Positions 45,290 through 58,090 are shown, counted from the stretch's first letter. The stretch is DNA of 64,000 nt from Dichetophora obliterata (GCA_963920525.1 OY986436.1:14831467-14895466), one strand, 5' to 3'. Made by a program: numbers and translations. The notes: a model not told the origin generated them from the letters alone.

Positions 45290-45770
45290 TGAAATAAAAA
45301 CAGCCTATCTACTTTTAAACGGCTAGTATGAAATTTCATAAAATTTGTTTGCTTAAAGAAGCTTGTTATCCTTTTAATACAATATTCTGTTAATTTGATT
45401 GGTGAAATTTGCACACTGAAAGATTTATTCGGTTTTTTAGCTGAAAAAGGATTTTTTTTGTAGATAGGTCGCATTGAAACAAGAATACGATTGCACTAAC
45501 TCTCTTTTGATTAAATAAGTAAAAGTGTGCTATGCTTAATCCAGATCTAGACCAAAAACTTCAAGTTCAAGTTAAGGCTTGATTGAACCTTGAGGAATAA
45601 TAGCGTATTTTCATCGTGTTATTGCTTTTCATTAACGAAACATTACAGCTGAGAAAGCGAAGCTTTCCTAATTTACTACTGTGTTCAATTTTAAACGGGT
45701 CTGGTCACCTTAAACTGCGGACGTTTAATGGAAATACGATTTTGGTAAATAGGGTTTCTTCGTAAATTGG
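45290..45770. other. No gene seen; LINE target flank
   Basis: Contains the upstream target duplication. It also has an outward GTAGATAGGTC at about 45,461, matching in inverted form the GACCTATCTAC at about 40,298. This may be the end of an older element that hosted the LINE. Confidence 0.3.
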
Positions 45771-45779
45771 GAAGGTTTA

Positions 45780-46210
45780 TTTCAAGTATAAAATATATAA
45801 CTTTTGAAAAAATTGCAGTAAGTTGACCTATTCTTAATTTGAAAGTTTAATACCATGTCAGCAACAGACGCTAAAATTTGTTCTTCATTTGCAATATTTT
45901 CATTGTTTTCACGTTCCATTACCTTTCCAACGATTTAAAATTAAGGTGTGCTCTTAAAGCGTTCAAAAGTTATGGCGTAAGACGTGAAGTATTAATGAAT
46001 TTTCCATACAAATTCAACTAGCGTAAAAATTTGAATTGAACAATTTAAAAGTTGAACAAATTCAAAAACGTTGATAGCTAGTTGAATTTATTAAAATTTC
46101 ACATTTTACACCATAACTTTTGAAGCCCTCAAGTGTTATGAAGGTACACCTTAATTTTATATGGCAATGGTAACCCCTTTACGAAAATCGCATTTAAATT
46201 GACTGAGTTA
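45780..46210. repeat. FB-1 family copy, partial palindrome
   Basis: TTGCAGTAAGTTGACC, CCTTTCCAACGAT, TACAAATTCAACTAGCG and a reversed GATAGCTAGTTGAATTT reproduce the arms of the element at 26128-27638 around a short loop. Non-coding. Confidence 0.65.
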
Positions 46211-46217
46211 CGTTGTC

Positions 46218-46300
46218 TCGTTCGTAAAAGAAATTCTGCGAACGAATGAACGAACAACATTTTAATTTCTAATTTCTGCGAACGAACAACATTTTTATTT
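46218..46300. repeat. Degenerate GAACGAAC repeat
   Basis: Two copies of TTTCTGCGAACGAAnnAAC with AT-rich joins; a similar array occurs at 53,385-53,520. Confidence 0.5.
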
Positions 46301-46980
46301 CTACTAGTATTGCCTGCGGTCGAAAAACGACCAACTGTCTGTAAAGGCACTCTAGCTTACACAGAGCCAAAACAACCTATTAAAATAGAAGAAAATCAAT
46401 AAGATTTCTCTATGGTTTTCATCCAAGAAGATTGTCTTATTAAAACCATAGAGAAAATCTTATTAAAACTATGAGCTTCTTTTATTAGGCAAACCACATA
46501 ATTTTAAGAAGAATCTTATTGTTTTTTATAAAAACACTTTTCGAACACTTTTAAAAACATTAATAAAATCGTATCAAAACTTCTTGGTTTTTAAGAAGAA
46601 ATCTTAAAGATTTAATTAGATTTATTTTTGAAATTTAATGAGGACATCTTACTGATTTAATAGGATTTCTTTTGAAATTTTAATAAGGAAATATTTTTAA
46701 ATCAAAACAGAATCTTATTAAGCTTTTTCCTAGAAATATACTTTAAATTAGCTGTAATATTAAATAAAAATATATTTTGATGGTTTATTACAATTTATTA
46801 GGAAATGAAATTTGTATATGTATATATAAAATACATCAGTTAAAATATAATTTCACAAAAAGCAAAAAAAAACTTATAAATTCAAAGTTGTTGCATAAAT
46901 AAGTTTTTTTAACTTAACAAGCAAGACAGTTTTCAAAAAAGTGATTAATAATAAAACATTAAAACTCAGAAAAAGCATAT

Positions 46981-47030
46981 GTGACCCGGTAAGTTAAAAG
47001 GGACCTATGGGTCGAAAAAATCGATTTTTT
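46981..47030 (+). mobile_element. Solo end of a GTGACCCGG MITE
   Basis: GTGACCCGGTAAGTTAAAAG resembles the terminus of the complete element at 57110-57520. No opposite end was found nearby. Confidence 0.5.
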
Positions 47031-47213
47031 TCTTTTTTGGTGATTCTTATAGTAGACAACACGCACTTTCTAATGCAACAAACCACAGCTTTCTAGCTGC
47101 ATTAGTTTTGGCAGAAATTAGCTTCAAATTAGACACATTTGATAAAAAAAAGTAAAAAAGAATCAGATGTGACAAACTTTCCTGCAATTGATTTAATTTG
47201 CTTGAAACTCGTC

Positions 47214-47425
47214 ACTCAGGGGTTTTTTGGGGTCGCTGATTACGAATCTGGAATTAGATTTTGAAAATTCAAAATGGCGGATCCAATATGGCGGATGATT
47301 TTGTTTGATATTGGATTTACTTGAAACTTGTTACTCGGGGGTTTTCGGGGTCGCTGATTACGAATCTGGAATTAGATTTTGAAAATTCAAAATGGTGGAT
47401 CCAATATGGTGGATTATATTATAAC
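47214..47425. repeat. Tandem duplication of about 115 bp
   Basis: GGGGTCGCTGATTACGAATC and ATTCAAAATGG(C/T)GGATCC occur twice (about 47,229 and 47,348), spaced about 119 bp, with few differences. Confidence 0.75.
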
Positions 47426-47502
47426 ATTAATATTTTAGAAAAGTGTATTTTGGTTGTACTCAGTACTGTAAATTTAGTTAAGTGGACTTACGCTTTTAGA
47501 AT

Positions 47503-47781
47503 TTAAAAATAACGCATGTAAGCAATTTCCTTTCTCCATTGTCTCAGTCCAGCCTTAAATTTGACTTTGTCACCAAAATACCCGGCGCTATCGAGGCCTT
47601 CAAAGAAAGTGGCGACATTCTCAATCTCCATTTTTTTAAGAACTTCCTTCGGGCTTACTCCATAAATTTTTAGTAAAGTCGAAATTAAGTCACTCAAGCC
47701 CCACTACTGAAATATGGCTTGAGTTTACAGACTTTCAGCTTCGTCGAAAACTAGTTCGGTAACATAAGTATCATTATCCAT
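47503..47781 (-). pseudogene. Transposon-encoded protein remnant (N-terminal, SAM-like)
   Basis: One minus-strand frame starts MDNDTYVTELVFDEAESL at 47,781 and has two in-frame stops (codons 19 and 26). It then runs open through LSDLISTLLKIYGVS, EVLKKMEIENVATFFEGL and GDKVKFKAGLRQWRKE. The helical pattern ending in KVKFKAGLRQW resembles SAM-like domains found at the N-terminus of some insect transposon proteins; this is a family impression, not a proven match. It lies inside the TIR element 46360-48197 and could be what is left of its coding gene. Confidence 0.4.
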
Positions 47782-48199
47782 TATCGCATATTTTCATTTT
47801 ACTTCAAATAAATTAAATCCATAAAATGCACATAAACTTCATGAATTCACTTCACAATTACGACTGAAAGCTAAAGCAAAGAATATGTAGCATTTTCACC
47901 GTTATTTCCTTCTTCATTTAAGGTGGTCTCTTCTTAAACTTTGGAGATTGAAAAAAAGATTTTCTAGTTAAAGTAAAGTATCAATAAGATTACCACATCA
48001 TTTCATTCATTTGATAAGAAATTTTATTAAAAAATGTTTGATAGTAGTTGTAAATTTTTAATAAGATTTTCTCTATGGAATTAAAAAGATTTCTCTATGG
48101 AAAATTCTAATTATTTGGTAGTATTATTAAGAAAACCTAATAAAAAAGCTCAATTAGGTGATCTTATTGATTTTATGTGGTGGTTTTTGGCTCTGTGTA

Positions 48200-49582
48200 G
48201 ACTTGAGTAAACAGAACATAAAGATGCATAGCGAAGATGACAGACCTCGTTTGTCATTTTTGTAGACTTGAAATTTGTGTACCTTGCATAACATAAAACC
48301 TTTACTATAATCGTTTGAAAATTAAAATAAACTTTGTCGTTCTGCAGCTTTACTGGAAGAACCGCTTGGCAAAAAATTTTTCAACAGAGCTTATATCCCC
48401 CCTGAACAAACCTCTTAAAGAGTAAAGAGTATGACATTTCTTTCAAGCATATCCACCTCCGTTCAGTCAGCTTTTTGGGACATCCCCCTTCCCCATAAAA
48501 AACTCAATAAATGAAGAAAATTGCCGGAAATAGTTCATTGCTGTTATTACCTCTGAGGTGATTCTTAGATGAGTTAAATGTATAAGATGTTCTATTGTGT
48601 TACAACCTCTCATGATTTAGAATTTTTCGTTTATGTTATATTGTTGAATAGGTAATTTTGCCAGCTTTGCCTTTTACTTTTACTTTAGTTTATTTTGAAT
48701 TTTTAAATTATGTTCTTCGAACCTCTACTGTGCAATCAATTAACTTACCACAAGGGATGGAACCCTAAGCCACAGCAATTTCTCCTTTTAGAATTGAGTC
48801 GCTTCAATTACCTTCCCTACGGTAGCTCAAAATTAAAATTCGGTTAAGGAAATCCTTTGTTAATCAAAAAAATATTTGTGCTTAGACGTTAACATGACCA
48901 AATATCATTAGCCCAATAAGTCCCCACCTTAAATTTATATTGCTGAAAAGGTACTTTTACAGGCTTTAAGAAAAAATTATTTAAAATTTTTAAATTGTGG
49001 GAAGAAACCTCCAACCACCAAAATTTCTTATAATTTTTTTTAGAATAAAGTCTGTTTAATTACCTTTTAACGATAGTTCAGACTTAACATTCGGCTTATA
49101 GATGTTTGAGATATGAATTTTCGTAAATATCAATTTTCGACGTTTTTGTCGATTTTCGTCAATTTTGTGCACTTACGTAACTCCTCCAAAATCATGTAAA
49201 AACTTTTTTCCTCCAAATAAAGTTTTTAATTTTAGTCAGTGATGCTCCATGTAAAATTTCATCCAAATCGAAGATGGTCATCTGTAATTTTTATTTTCTT
49301 GTACGTTTAATATGGAATTGCTGTATACCGTTATTTTTCTTAATCAACGACTTGTCATACAAAAATACGTTGCACTGAGAAAATCTATATTTTTCGAGTT
49401 TTCGAAATATCGGCAAATATTGAATAATTTACTATTTATAAGAAATTTTACCATCACAATATATATCCACACATGTTACAACAACATAAAGTCTTATTGT
49501 AGGGTATTCGTAAGACATGGTGAAAAGTGCCTAATTTTTTGCACATCGTATAAATGTCTATAATTCAATATTACATCATGAT
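48200..49582. other. No gene seen
   Basis: AT-rich. An isolated C-rich and A-rich texture at about 48,380-48,500, but no supportable exon or repeat ends. Confidence 0.4.
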
Positions 49583-49590
49583 CTTTCATC

Positions 49591-51535
49591 CAGGGTTGCC
49601 AGTTTGGTAATTAATTACCAAATTTGGTAGAAAATTTTTGACTTGGTAATTTGGTAATTTTTTTATAGTTTTGGTAACTTTTCCCTTTCGTTTATCCAAA
49701 AAATTCAAAATAATCAGTTTGTTTGCAAGATTTATATAAAAAACTGGATTTAAAATTACATTAACATTTTTTAGTTCAGCATGAGCTTTATGTTTTGTAT
49801 TGAACATTTCTCTCAGTTTTCCGAACGCATCATCTGAAAATATTGCGAATCATGTCAAAAGAAAATGTCAAAATATTTCAATCTTGAAATTTACCGTTAA
49901 CAAAGAAGTCTCTTATAAAAACTAAGCTACGAAACAAGTTGAGTTTTAATACAATAAATAGCATAATGATTTCAAAGGAACTCTGCGAAATGAGAGACCA
50001 GCCTCATTATGTGTGGTCACTTGAAGAAGACTTTTAGATTTAAAATTGAGAACTTTTTTCGCCATCAGCTCTAGTTTAAGAGTTATAGGCAAAAATGTAA
50101 GAACCTGTGATTGTTCTAACAGAATAATTTCTTAAAATTGCATCAATCGATTTCGATCGTATTTGACGGCTTTGATTAGGATATATCAGCCCTACCATGC
50201 TTAATTTTTCACGCGGAATCGGAAAGTGAAGTTTTAATTTTTAAGATAAAGCTCTTGCACATTTTGGGCATTTTTATATTATTTTTTCCTGAATTTTTTC
50301 TTTCCTTGTTAAGTTTCCTGAATGTTATTGAGGCTTATCTCAAAAATTAAAACTCTCTTTCCATTTCACGTGAAAAACTATTCATAATAGGGCTTATTAG
50401 GTCTAACCATTTTTGTAAACAAATTTATTTTCATATTTTGTTAATCATAAATTTTAAAACTTTTTCATAATAAACATAATTGCTACCGTGAATTGTCTGA
50501 ATCATAAAAAATATCTTTTTTCATTGAAGTTTAAGCATACATTTTGCTACCTTTGCAAATATTGCGGATAACTCCAGATATATTTTGAAATAACGAAAAT
50601 TGATTACATGAAAGATTTATAAGAAAAATTTCTAAAGTAACTTATTTAAAAATTAGGGTTTTCCAGTCGCTTAAAATTGCTTTGAATAAATTTAATAAAA
50701 TTTTCAGTTATTGGAAAAAGAACTGTATATCATATTTTTTAATAACTCCTTATCTTGAGGTGATGTTGAAAAAGTTACCTTATATTTAAAATCAGTGCCC
50801 GTAGTTAGAATTGGTATCCTACGAAATAAACGACCTGTGCAGTTTCTGATTTTTTGTTATTAAAAAATGATTAAAATTTAAACTTGAGGAAACCGATAAT
50901 TTTTTAAAGTTTTGAATGCCATATCTTTGTATTTATTCATTTACTTTCTAAAATCGATATTCATTGCCAATGAATGCGGTATTTTTTTTAGTTCCTACTT
51001 ATTTCAAATAAAAATGATAAGGATCTCATTTTTATAAATCTATTAAATCATAATTTTTTGTTTTGTGACAACAAAATTACGTTTACCTAAATTTACTACT
51101 TACTTGGGATTATTATATTAAAATAATAACTAAACTTTAAACAAGACAAAAGTAATACTTTTTCTATATATGTTTTTATATATTTTTATTTAATTCAAAT
51201 AAAAAAGGTATATGTCTCATTTTTATAATCATATAAGTTTATGAATTTTATTAATTTTTGAAGTTTAAGTTATTAAAAATAAGAAATTTTAAACAAGAAA
51301 AATGTAATACTTATTAATATTAACTAAATTTATTTTACCACTATTTCTGTTTATTAGTTTAGGTATTTTACTGTTAAATAAATGTTTTTTATTAACAAAA
51401 ATTACAATTTCATTGATTTTCTTACTTAAAAAAAAAAATTTGTTTGTATAGTTGTATAGTAAAATTATGATATATAATTTTAGTAACTTTTTGATCAAAT
51501 TTTTGTTACTAAATTTTTTTCAAGTGGCAACCCTG
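49591..51535. mobile_element. hAT-like element (CAGGGTTGCCA ends)
   Basis: 1,945 bp. It starts CAGGGTTGCCA and ends TGGCAACCCTG, with a perfect 8-bp duplication CTTTCATC on both sides (49,583-49,590 and 51,536-51,543). Repeated TTTGGTAA words occur just inside the left end. The interior is extremely AT-rich, with no transposase frame, so it is non-autonomous or long dead. Confidence 0.9.
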
Positions 51536-51543
51536 CTTTCATC

Positions 51544-52162
51544 TTTTATAGCTTAGTCTTCATTTAAGAAATGCTCTTTTCACGATAATTTTTTAGGTCA
51601 AAGGTCACCAATCTAAAATCCAATTATATTGTGCAAGCCTTCTCATTTAGACTGGAATTTTTTACTAAAATAAAAATATACGTTGAACGCTCATATTTCG
51701 GGTCATGTTTCTGCAGTCATCTATTGTGCAGTACCTTTCGAATGATATACTTGTCATTATCCGTTTTCTAAAATAAATTTTAAAAAGCATATGACAACTT
51801 TTGATGTCCACGTATTGAATATATAAGATTAAAGCTTTTGTCTTGTCACTTTTTAAGCATTTTAACAACCAAAGTTCAAATAACCAGATTTAACTTTTTC
51901 CAAAAAAAACCGTTGAAAATATTGCAGAACATTGAATGAAATATGAAGACAAAAATATTTTTGTTACGTAACGCATGACTTACTAACCCTCCCCTCCCCT
52001 CCCCCCATAAAATTTAGATAAAGGGAAAAATGTCTACTTTACTCTGAAATAAAAATATCAACACTGGCTCAATAAATCTGCATTTAGAACCCCCTTTATT
52101 TTGTGTTGTCTCGGCAACACTGCTCGAATGTGTCCGAAAAGAGAGAAAAGAAAAAGCGACAA
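51544..52162. other. No gene seen
   Basis: AT-rich. A C-rich tract lies at about 51,988-52,008. Confidence 0.4.
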
Positions 52163-52750
52163 CCATGGTGTAAGAAATAGAGGTGTTAGTGACATTGACA
52201 CTTCTCTCTCAAAATGATAAAATTATGTTTCCTCGCTCTTGTCAAAAACAGCTGATGATGAATTGCAATGATAACAAATTTTGTTAAATTCGTGTCTTTC
52301 TGCAAGTTTATAAGATTTCTACTGAGATTAAAGTGCGAATAAAGTGATATGGAAAACAAAAAATATATGAGACGCTGTGCGTTATGCAAAAAAAAAAACG
52401 ATGTGAATGCAAGACAATTTGCTTGCTGGCCAAAGTTTCATATCGGCGGCACCTTCCAGCGCACGTTTCTGATAAAATGGCCAAAACATTCTATGACAAA
52501 CTTGGCAAATCGGCGAAGACAACTGCAATAACTTTTTGTCAACAAAACACGGCACAATTAATTGCATTAAATATTTATTCTAATTAAAGAATAATACTTA
52601 ATTCGCACAATAAAAACTATAGCACATCATCTAGCAACTCAAACAAATAACACAATTTGACAACTATCAACAGTTCCGCTCTTTTCCGAAGCGAAGAAAT
52701 TCATGGTGTTGTAAAAAAATTAACTAACACCTGGTTTTCTTACACCATGG
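52163..52750. mobile_element. TIR element carrying a small ORF
   Basis: CCATGGTGTAAGAAA...AGGTGTTAGT at 52,163 pairs with ACTAACACCT...TTTCTTACACCATGG ending at 52,750. A plus-strand frame (52,349-52,531) begins MENKKYMRRCALCKKKNDV. It has a C-x-x-C start reminiscent of THAP-type fingers, but the rest does not fit, so I treat it as a remnant at best. Confidence 0.5.
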
Positions 52751-52820
52751 CTACAACAACCACACAGCTCTGTATTTTCACTCTCGTTACTCTCAATAGA
52801 GCCATGGCACAATTACTGAT

Positions 52821-53112
52821 AAGGTAGTAGCGTAGACTGGCTTTTTTCTCACGAGCGGCGATGGGTAGTTGTCAAAATAAGCTGTTCATGCAATTAATCA
52901 AAGAAATGTGAAAAAATAAGCAACGAATTAAACATAGCTAGTCAATCGCAGGAAACTAAAAACATTCCAATAATCTTCGCGAACAAATTTTATGAATTAA
53001 AGAAAAGTTAAAAATAAGCACATAGCTAGCCAACAGCAGCAAACTACAACTCCTTTAGCTGTTGACAAGTTTTGACAACTACCAATCGCCAAAAAATTGT
53101 CACGGCTACCTT
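52821..53112. mobile_element. Short inverted-repeat element
   Basis: AAGGTAG at 52,821 and CTACCTT at 53,106 bound a stretch whose inner arms also pair: GGCGATGGGTAGTTGTCAAAA against the reverse of TTTTGACAACTACCAATCGCC (one mismatch). Non-coding. Confidence 0.6.
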
Positions 53113-53384
53113 GTAAAATAATTATACCATGAATAGAGCCTATAATGTGTGAGTAGAATGTATGGCTTGATTTCTTGTTGCTGTTTCTTATGTGGGAATA
53201 AAGTGCTTTTAATTTCAAATTTTTGCCTACCTTAATGACAAGACATTAGAATAAAAATTATATTGTGCACTTGCTATGAACCAGAGCTTTCAAATGATAT
53301 AAGTTTCAATCAAATGTGTTGTCTAAAAGTCTGTAAAAAGGGGGCTAAAGATATGTGTTTGCGTATTATAATATAGATTTTCTT

Positions 53385-53520
53385 TGAACGAACTAACGAA
53401 CGGCTATTTTCCACGAACGACCGAACGAAAAACATATTTATATTTTTTTCTACGAAAAAAACGAACGAACAAAATAATTTTATCTATTTTTACGAATGAA
53501 CAAACGATCGTTCGTGCAAG
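53385..53520. repeat. Degenerate GAACGAAC repeat
   Basis: Repeated CGAACGAA-type words interrupted by AT tracts. Overlapping frames here are translations of the repeat. Confidence 0.55.
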
Positions 53521-53559
53521 GCTCTGCGTCAGCGAAAAAAAAATCTTTAAATCTCAAAC

Positions 53560-53660
53560 TCCGTATTTGGTTTTTAAAATATTATACCAATTTAAGAACA
53601 AAATTTGAGCCAAATCGGAGATGGGCAGTGCAACTAATATCACACTTCAATGTGAAATGG
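53560..53660. repeat. FB-1 family fragment
   Basis: AATTTGAGCCAAATCGGAGA then TGGGCAGTGCAACT matches the outer part of the FB-1 right arm near 27,590. Confidence 0.55.
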
Positions 53661-56389
53661 GGACTGATCCAAGTAAAATATAAAATTATAAATTCTTGAA
53701 ATGGTTTTTTTTGCAATTTATTTAATGTTTTTTGTAAGGGTAAAATTTAGACATTAGACATAAGTAATTATATCTTGTGATGTCGTACACAAAAAAATTT
53801 ATTCTAGTTTAACCCTTTTTAAATTTATTCTAGTTTTACCCTTCTTAGAGCAAGTGCTTTTTCTTCGGAAAATATCAATTAAGGATATAATCTCATCTAG
53901 AGCTGCGAAAACACGGTAATGTTCTTGATTTTTTTCATATAAGGAAGTGAATGAACACATTTTAATTTTAAGTAGCGCTTTTCACATTTTTCGCTCCTAA
54001 AGTTCTCTAAAACAAAAATTTCACTTGTTTTAGCGTCTAGGAATTTTTTTTTTTCTAATGGAACTTTTTCTTTGAGAGAACAACTTAATTTTCCAAAGTT
54101 CTTTTCAAAGAAATACAAAGAAAAACTTGCATTTGAAAAAAAATCCTTTTCTATAATGCTAATTTTCTATGATTTAAATACAAATTCTAAATGTTTGATA
54201 GTTTAAAGTATTCTTGATTTTATATTCTAGTTGTTTGATATTTTAAAATCGTTTATTGAGCTTTAGGTCAGGTTAGAACAATTAATTGCTCTAACGAATT
54301 ATTTTTTCCCAAAGACACAACAACATTTTTTCAATATAAAAAGTAAATTGTATTTAAGTCATAAAAAATTAATATGATAATAAATAATAAGATCATATAG
54401 AAAACTTTTCTTTAATAATAAGTAAATTTTCTTTGATTTTAGTATGATTTTTACTGAGTGCATTATTAATTTTTAAAAACAATATAAAAAATACTTATAA
54501 GAAATTTGTACTTTTAAAACAAAAGTTTCAATGTTTTTAAGCAAAGTCAAGTACTTTTTTTTAAAACCAACTTTCCTTAAAACTAAAGAAATTTAGAATT
54601 TTAAAACACAAATTTATGTTTTTTTATTTTAAAGTCAAACTTTATTCTGAGTGTGATGAGACCTAACTTGTAATTCTGAAAACATATTTTTAAATGAATC
54701 ATTTAATTAACTTTACCAAATTTACATAATTAATTTCATTTTATAACCGTCAAGTTAAAGCAAACAAACTTTCAGCGCAAGTATTAATTTTGATTTAATC
54801 GAAATAGCCATTTTAACGCCCACGAATTCAACAGTTTGGAATTTAGTGAACAATGAAATGCTTACTTCGCACCAAGCTGTACGATTGTAACCATAACTGA
54901 TAACCATACTTCAACAAAAAACCACACTTGTTCGAGTAACCATGATAGTTTACATTTTCAATTTAAAATAAATTGAAATATACGAGTATGACAATAATGT
55001 GACAATAATTCCCGCAAAGTAACAATAAGGCATATTTTCAAATAAACCATATTTCTCACAATTTGCAAACAGTTTCAATTTTGTGTGAATATACACAAAT
55101 GTAACCGATAACTGGTATTTGTATCTGATAATCATATTGATAACACTCATTAAAAGAGTAAATTTCAATAAAAACAAAGCAAATTTCAATAAGAATCTCC
55201 AAGAACTGAACATACTGTAAAACAATAGCATGTCATTATTTTAAAACAACAAATATTAAAAACAAAAAGTGCTGACTTGAAAACATTTTTAAGAAGAATT
55301 ACTTTATAAAAGCTTTACGATTTTATTTTTTTGAAGCGAAGCTTTTTTTTCATAAATAAGGAAACAATTGCATTCATTAAGCTAAATGATGTTTTTTTCC
55401 CCCGCTTAAATAAACAACGTAGTGAATTTTAAACGTAAACAGAAAAATATTAATGGATAAAAGAAAAAAGTTATTTGCTTTTGCCATTGATATGGAATTA
55501 TTTAACGTTAATAGTATTCAACAACACTGACTCAACTTTTGATCATACGAATGGATGAAAAAAAAATATTTTTTCAAAGCAACTCAACTGATTCTTGTTG
55601 ACACTAAGCCAGCTTTAAGTTGTCATGTAGTATTAACAGTTAAAGTGAAGTCATGACTACCTTCGAGTACCCATAAAGATTGCAAATAACAAAAAATTAA
55701 TTACAATCAGAAAATACTCAACTAATTTGGAAATCATTTAAGTGTAACAAATTTTGGTTTTTTTTTAATTTTCAGCAAAATATGCTTTATATATTTATGC
55801 TTGAGTTATTACTAGTGTTGCCAAGTTAGTACTTTAAGTAATAGACCTGGTTCATTTAAATGCTACATTAAGCCGATTTTTTTAAAAAAGGTTAAAGATG
55901 AGAGGTGCTCAGGAGAAAAATGCTGATTGCAAGCTCAAGAACTTGAAATTATTGCCCTTAATTGAAAATAAAATAGTCTACTTATGGTGCAAATGTTTCA
56001 CGTAGTATTTAAATTAATTAGGTATTCTTACTAAAATTCATTTTAATCAAAATATTTTTCAAAGTAACATCTATAATTAATGAGTTCATATAAGAGAAAT
56101 TTAACTATATGACCATTTATCGTATTGACATCCAAATCAAAACTACTTTTATTAAGCAACTTTTGCTCAAAGCTACTTACAATGTGAAACTATGAGTGAT
56201 TTTTCGAGCATTAAAAATTTTGTGGTAATTCGGCGCAAAGTCATTTTCAATGTATTTAACGGAAGTTCAAGATAAATATACCAAATAATATGTATCAACA
56301 GTTATCGTTTATGTTATATTCGCGTTTTATTTTAAAGTTTGCATTATTTGAACACTTGCTTTTCTAGCTTCAGAGGCAGATTTTTTTTT
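53661..56389. other. No gene seen
   Basis: About 2.7 kb of AT-rich DNA. Only short, low-complexity frames; no repeat ends I can support. Confidence 0.4.
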
Positions 56390-56600
56390 CTTCTCACGTA
56401 TTGCTTCCGCTTCGATGTTTTTGAAAAATTTGGCTGACTTTTGACCCTTTTTCGTGCTTGTGCGAAGGGGTGCTCTTGGACATGGCTTGATGGCTAAGAG
56501 AATATTTGAGAAGTTTGGGAGTGAAACGCAAAAACAAGCTGCGCGGCATTACCTCTAAGAAAACACGCCCCGGCTTACCCCAGACCACATTTCAGCATTT
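56390..56600. other. GC-richer island, possible gene fragment
   Basis: Clearly less AT-rich than its flanks and open in frames on both strands. The plus strand reads RSLGVKRKNKLRGITSKK before TAA and an AATAATAAAA run. The minus strand reads MSKSTPSHKHEKGSKVSQIF. I cannot tell which, if either, is real. It could be a processed pseudogene fragment. Confidence 0.25.
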
Positions 56601-57109
56601 CAACTAAAAAATAATAAAACCTTGTGAATCCACTCGAAACAAAAGAATATCATGCGTCTAAAAAATTTGCTTTAGAACTTATTTTAATTACCATGAATTG
56701 GCATTAATAGCAAAAAATAGGGTTATTCACGATGTGGTGTATTTGCCCTTGTATTGTGTATTTTTGATCAATTTGATATTTGGAGTAAATTTTGTAAAAT
56801 TACAAAAACAAAAATTGTTTAAAACACAACCATGTAGAAAATATACAACGACGGAACCCTATTATTCTCTGTTTGTTAATTTCGTTGTGTATTGTTGTTT
56901 AAGCTGTTTGCCAAAGCATTTCTAGTCAGCATGGAGAAAGCTAACGACTACGCTGTGAATTTATTTAATACAAATGAATATCATTTAGTTGTAACGGTGA
57001 TTAGTCACAAAGTTGCACCCTGCCCAATATACCACTTTGCATACAAATCGAATATTTTGTGCAACAACAACTACACACAGCACGCACAAAGGAACAGCAG
57101 CCAGTATAT

Positions 57110-57520
57110 GTGACCCGGTCTACGAAAAGGGACCTTCGGTGTGAAAATATCATTTTTCACTTTTTTGGCGATTCGGATAGACTAATGTGTGCTCTTTCTA
57201 ATGGCGCAAAGCAGAAGTTTCCAACTCGTAAAGAAGTTTGTCAGGAATTTTCCAAAAAAAGAGCAGAAATGAGTGAAAATGAAAAAAAATTGGACATTGA
57301 ATTATAACATAATAAAAAACCACGAAATTACGCCATCTAATACGATATTTTTCGAGACAGAAACAACACTGAATATCTTTAAACACGGTAGGATGAGTAG
57401 GGATACAGAGAGAAGGGAACAACTGAAGCGAAACTGATCTCATGACTTGTTTATCTTTAACAGCTGTTTTCTCGAAAACTTGTTTTTACACCGAAGGTCC
57501 CTTTTCGTAGACCGGGTCAC
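57110..57520. mobile_element. MITE with GTGACCCGG ends
   Basis: 411 bp. Inverted repeats of about 38 bp: the left begins GTGACCCGGTCTACGAAAAG and the right ends CTTTTCGTAGACCGGGTCAC, an exact complement continuing through GGACCTTCGGTGT. The flanks are palindromic TATAT and ATATA. Non-coding; the internal frames are shadows. Confidence 0.85.
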
Positions 57521-57889
57521 ATATACTACACAGCAAACATTAGACATAAGCACAGCATGCATGATACCAGCCAGCTAGCCAACAATGTAACAACTGCAAC
57601 AAACCTAACGACTACAACAAACCCAACAACTATACGGTAGCGATAAGCTAAACAAGCAAATTTAACATTCACGCTGGTGCACGATGCTACAGTTCTCATG
57701 AAGTTTACATGCGAGGGTGAATAAGAGTATGGAGTTTGTCAGCTTAGACACGGCTCGAAAGCGTAGTGTTTTTCTCCATCCTACACTTGTTGAAGAAAAT
57801 AACAATTCCGTATTTTTAAAACGAGCGATCATAAGGTGGCTCGTTAGAATACATTTAGTTTTAAGTATTTGAAGTAGAAGTTATTTGGT

Positions 57890-58090
57890 GGTACTATCAC
57901 ATCGGCTTCAGTCGGTCGGCCGTCCACAATAGTTATATTCAGTGGCACTATCACGTCGGCTTCGGTCAATCGGTCGTCTACATTATAATTTTTTATTTGC
58001 GTCATGTCGGCTTTGGTCTGTCGGTCGCCCACAGTAGTTAGTTATTGTTACTATCACTTCGGTCGGTCGGTCGTTCGTAATATAATTTTT
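57890..58090. repeat. Minisatellite, period about 50 bp (TCGGTCGGTCG)
   Basis: Four diverged units at about 57,900, 57,952, 58,005 and 58,050 share GTCGGCTTCGGTCnnTCGGT followed by CGTC-AC-AATA-TT and CTATCAC. CG-rich within AT-rich DNA. Minus-strand frames rich in DRPTEAD are translations of it. Confidence 0.75.

Larger units (their letters stand above)
46360..48197. mobile_element. TIR element with TA duplication (CACAGAGCCAAAA ends)
   Basis: 1,838 bp. The left end is CACAGAGCCAAAACAACC and the right end (reverse complement) CACAGAGCCAAAAACCACC, both followed by AAAATCAATAAGAT. TA flanks both ends (46,358-46,359 and 48,198-48,199), as in Tc1/mariner-like elements. The interior includes a solo GTGACCCGG end (46,981), a local duplication (47,214-47,425) and a minus-strand protein remnant (47503-47781). 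Confidence 0.75.

Noticed and set aside
52349..52531. THAP-finger protein
   Set aside because: Only the initial C-x-x-C resembles the family. The spacing to a later C-x-x-H and the usual aromatic positions are not seen.
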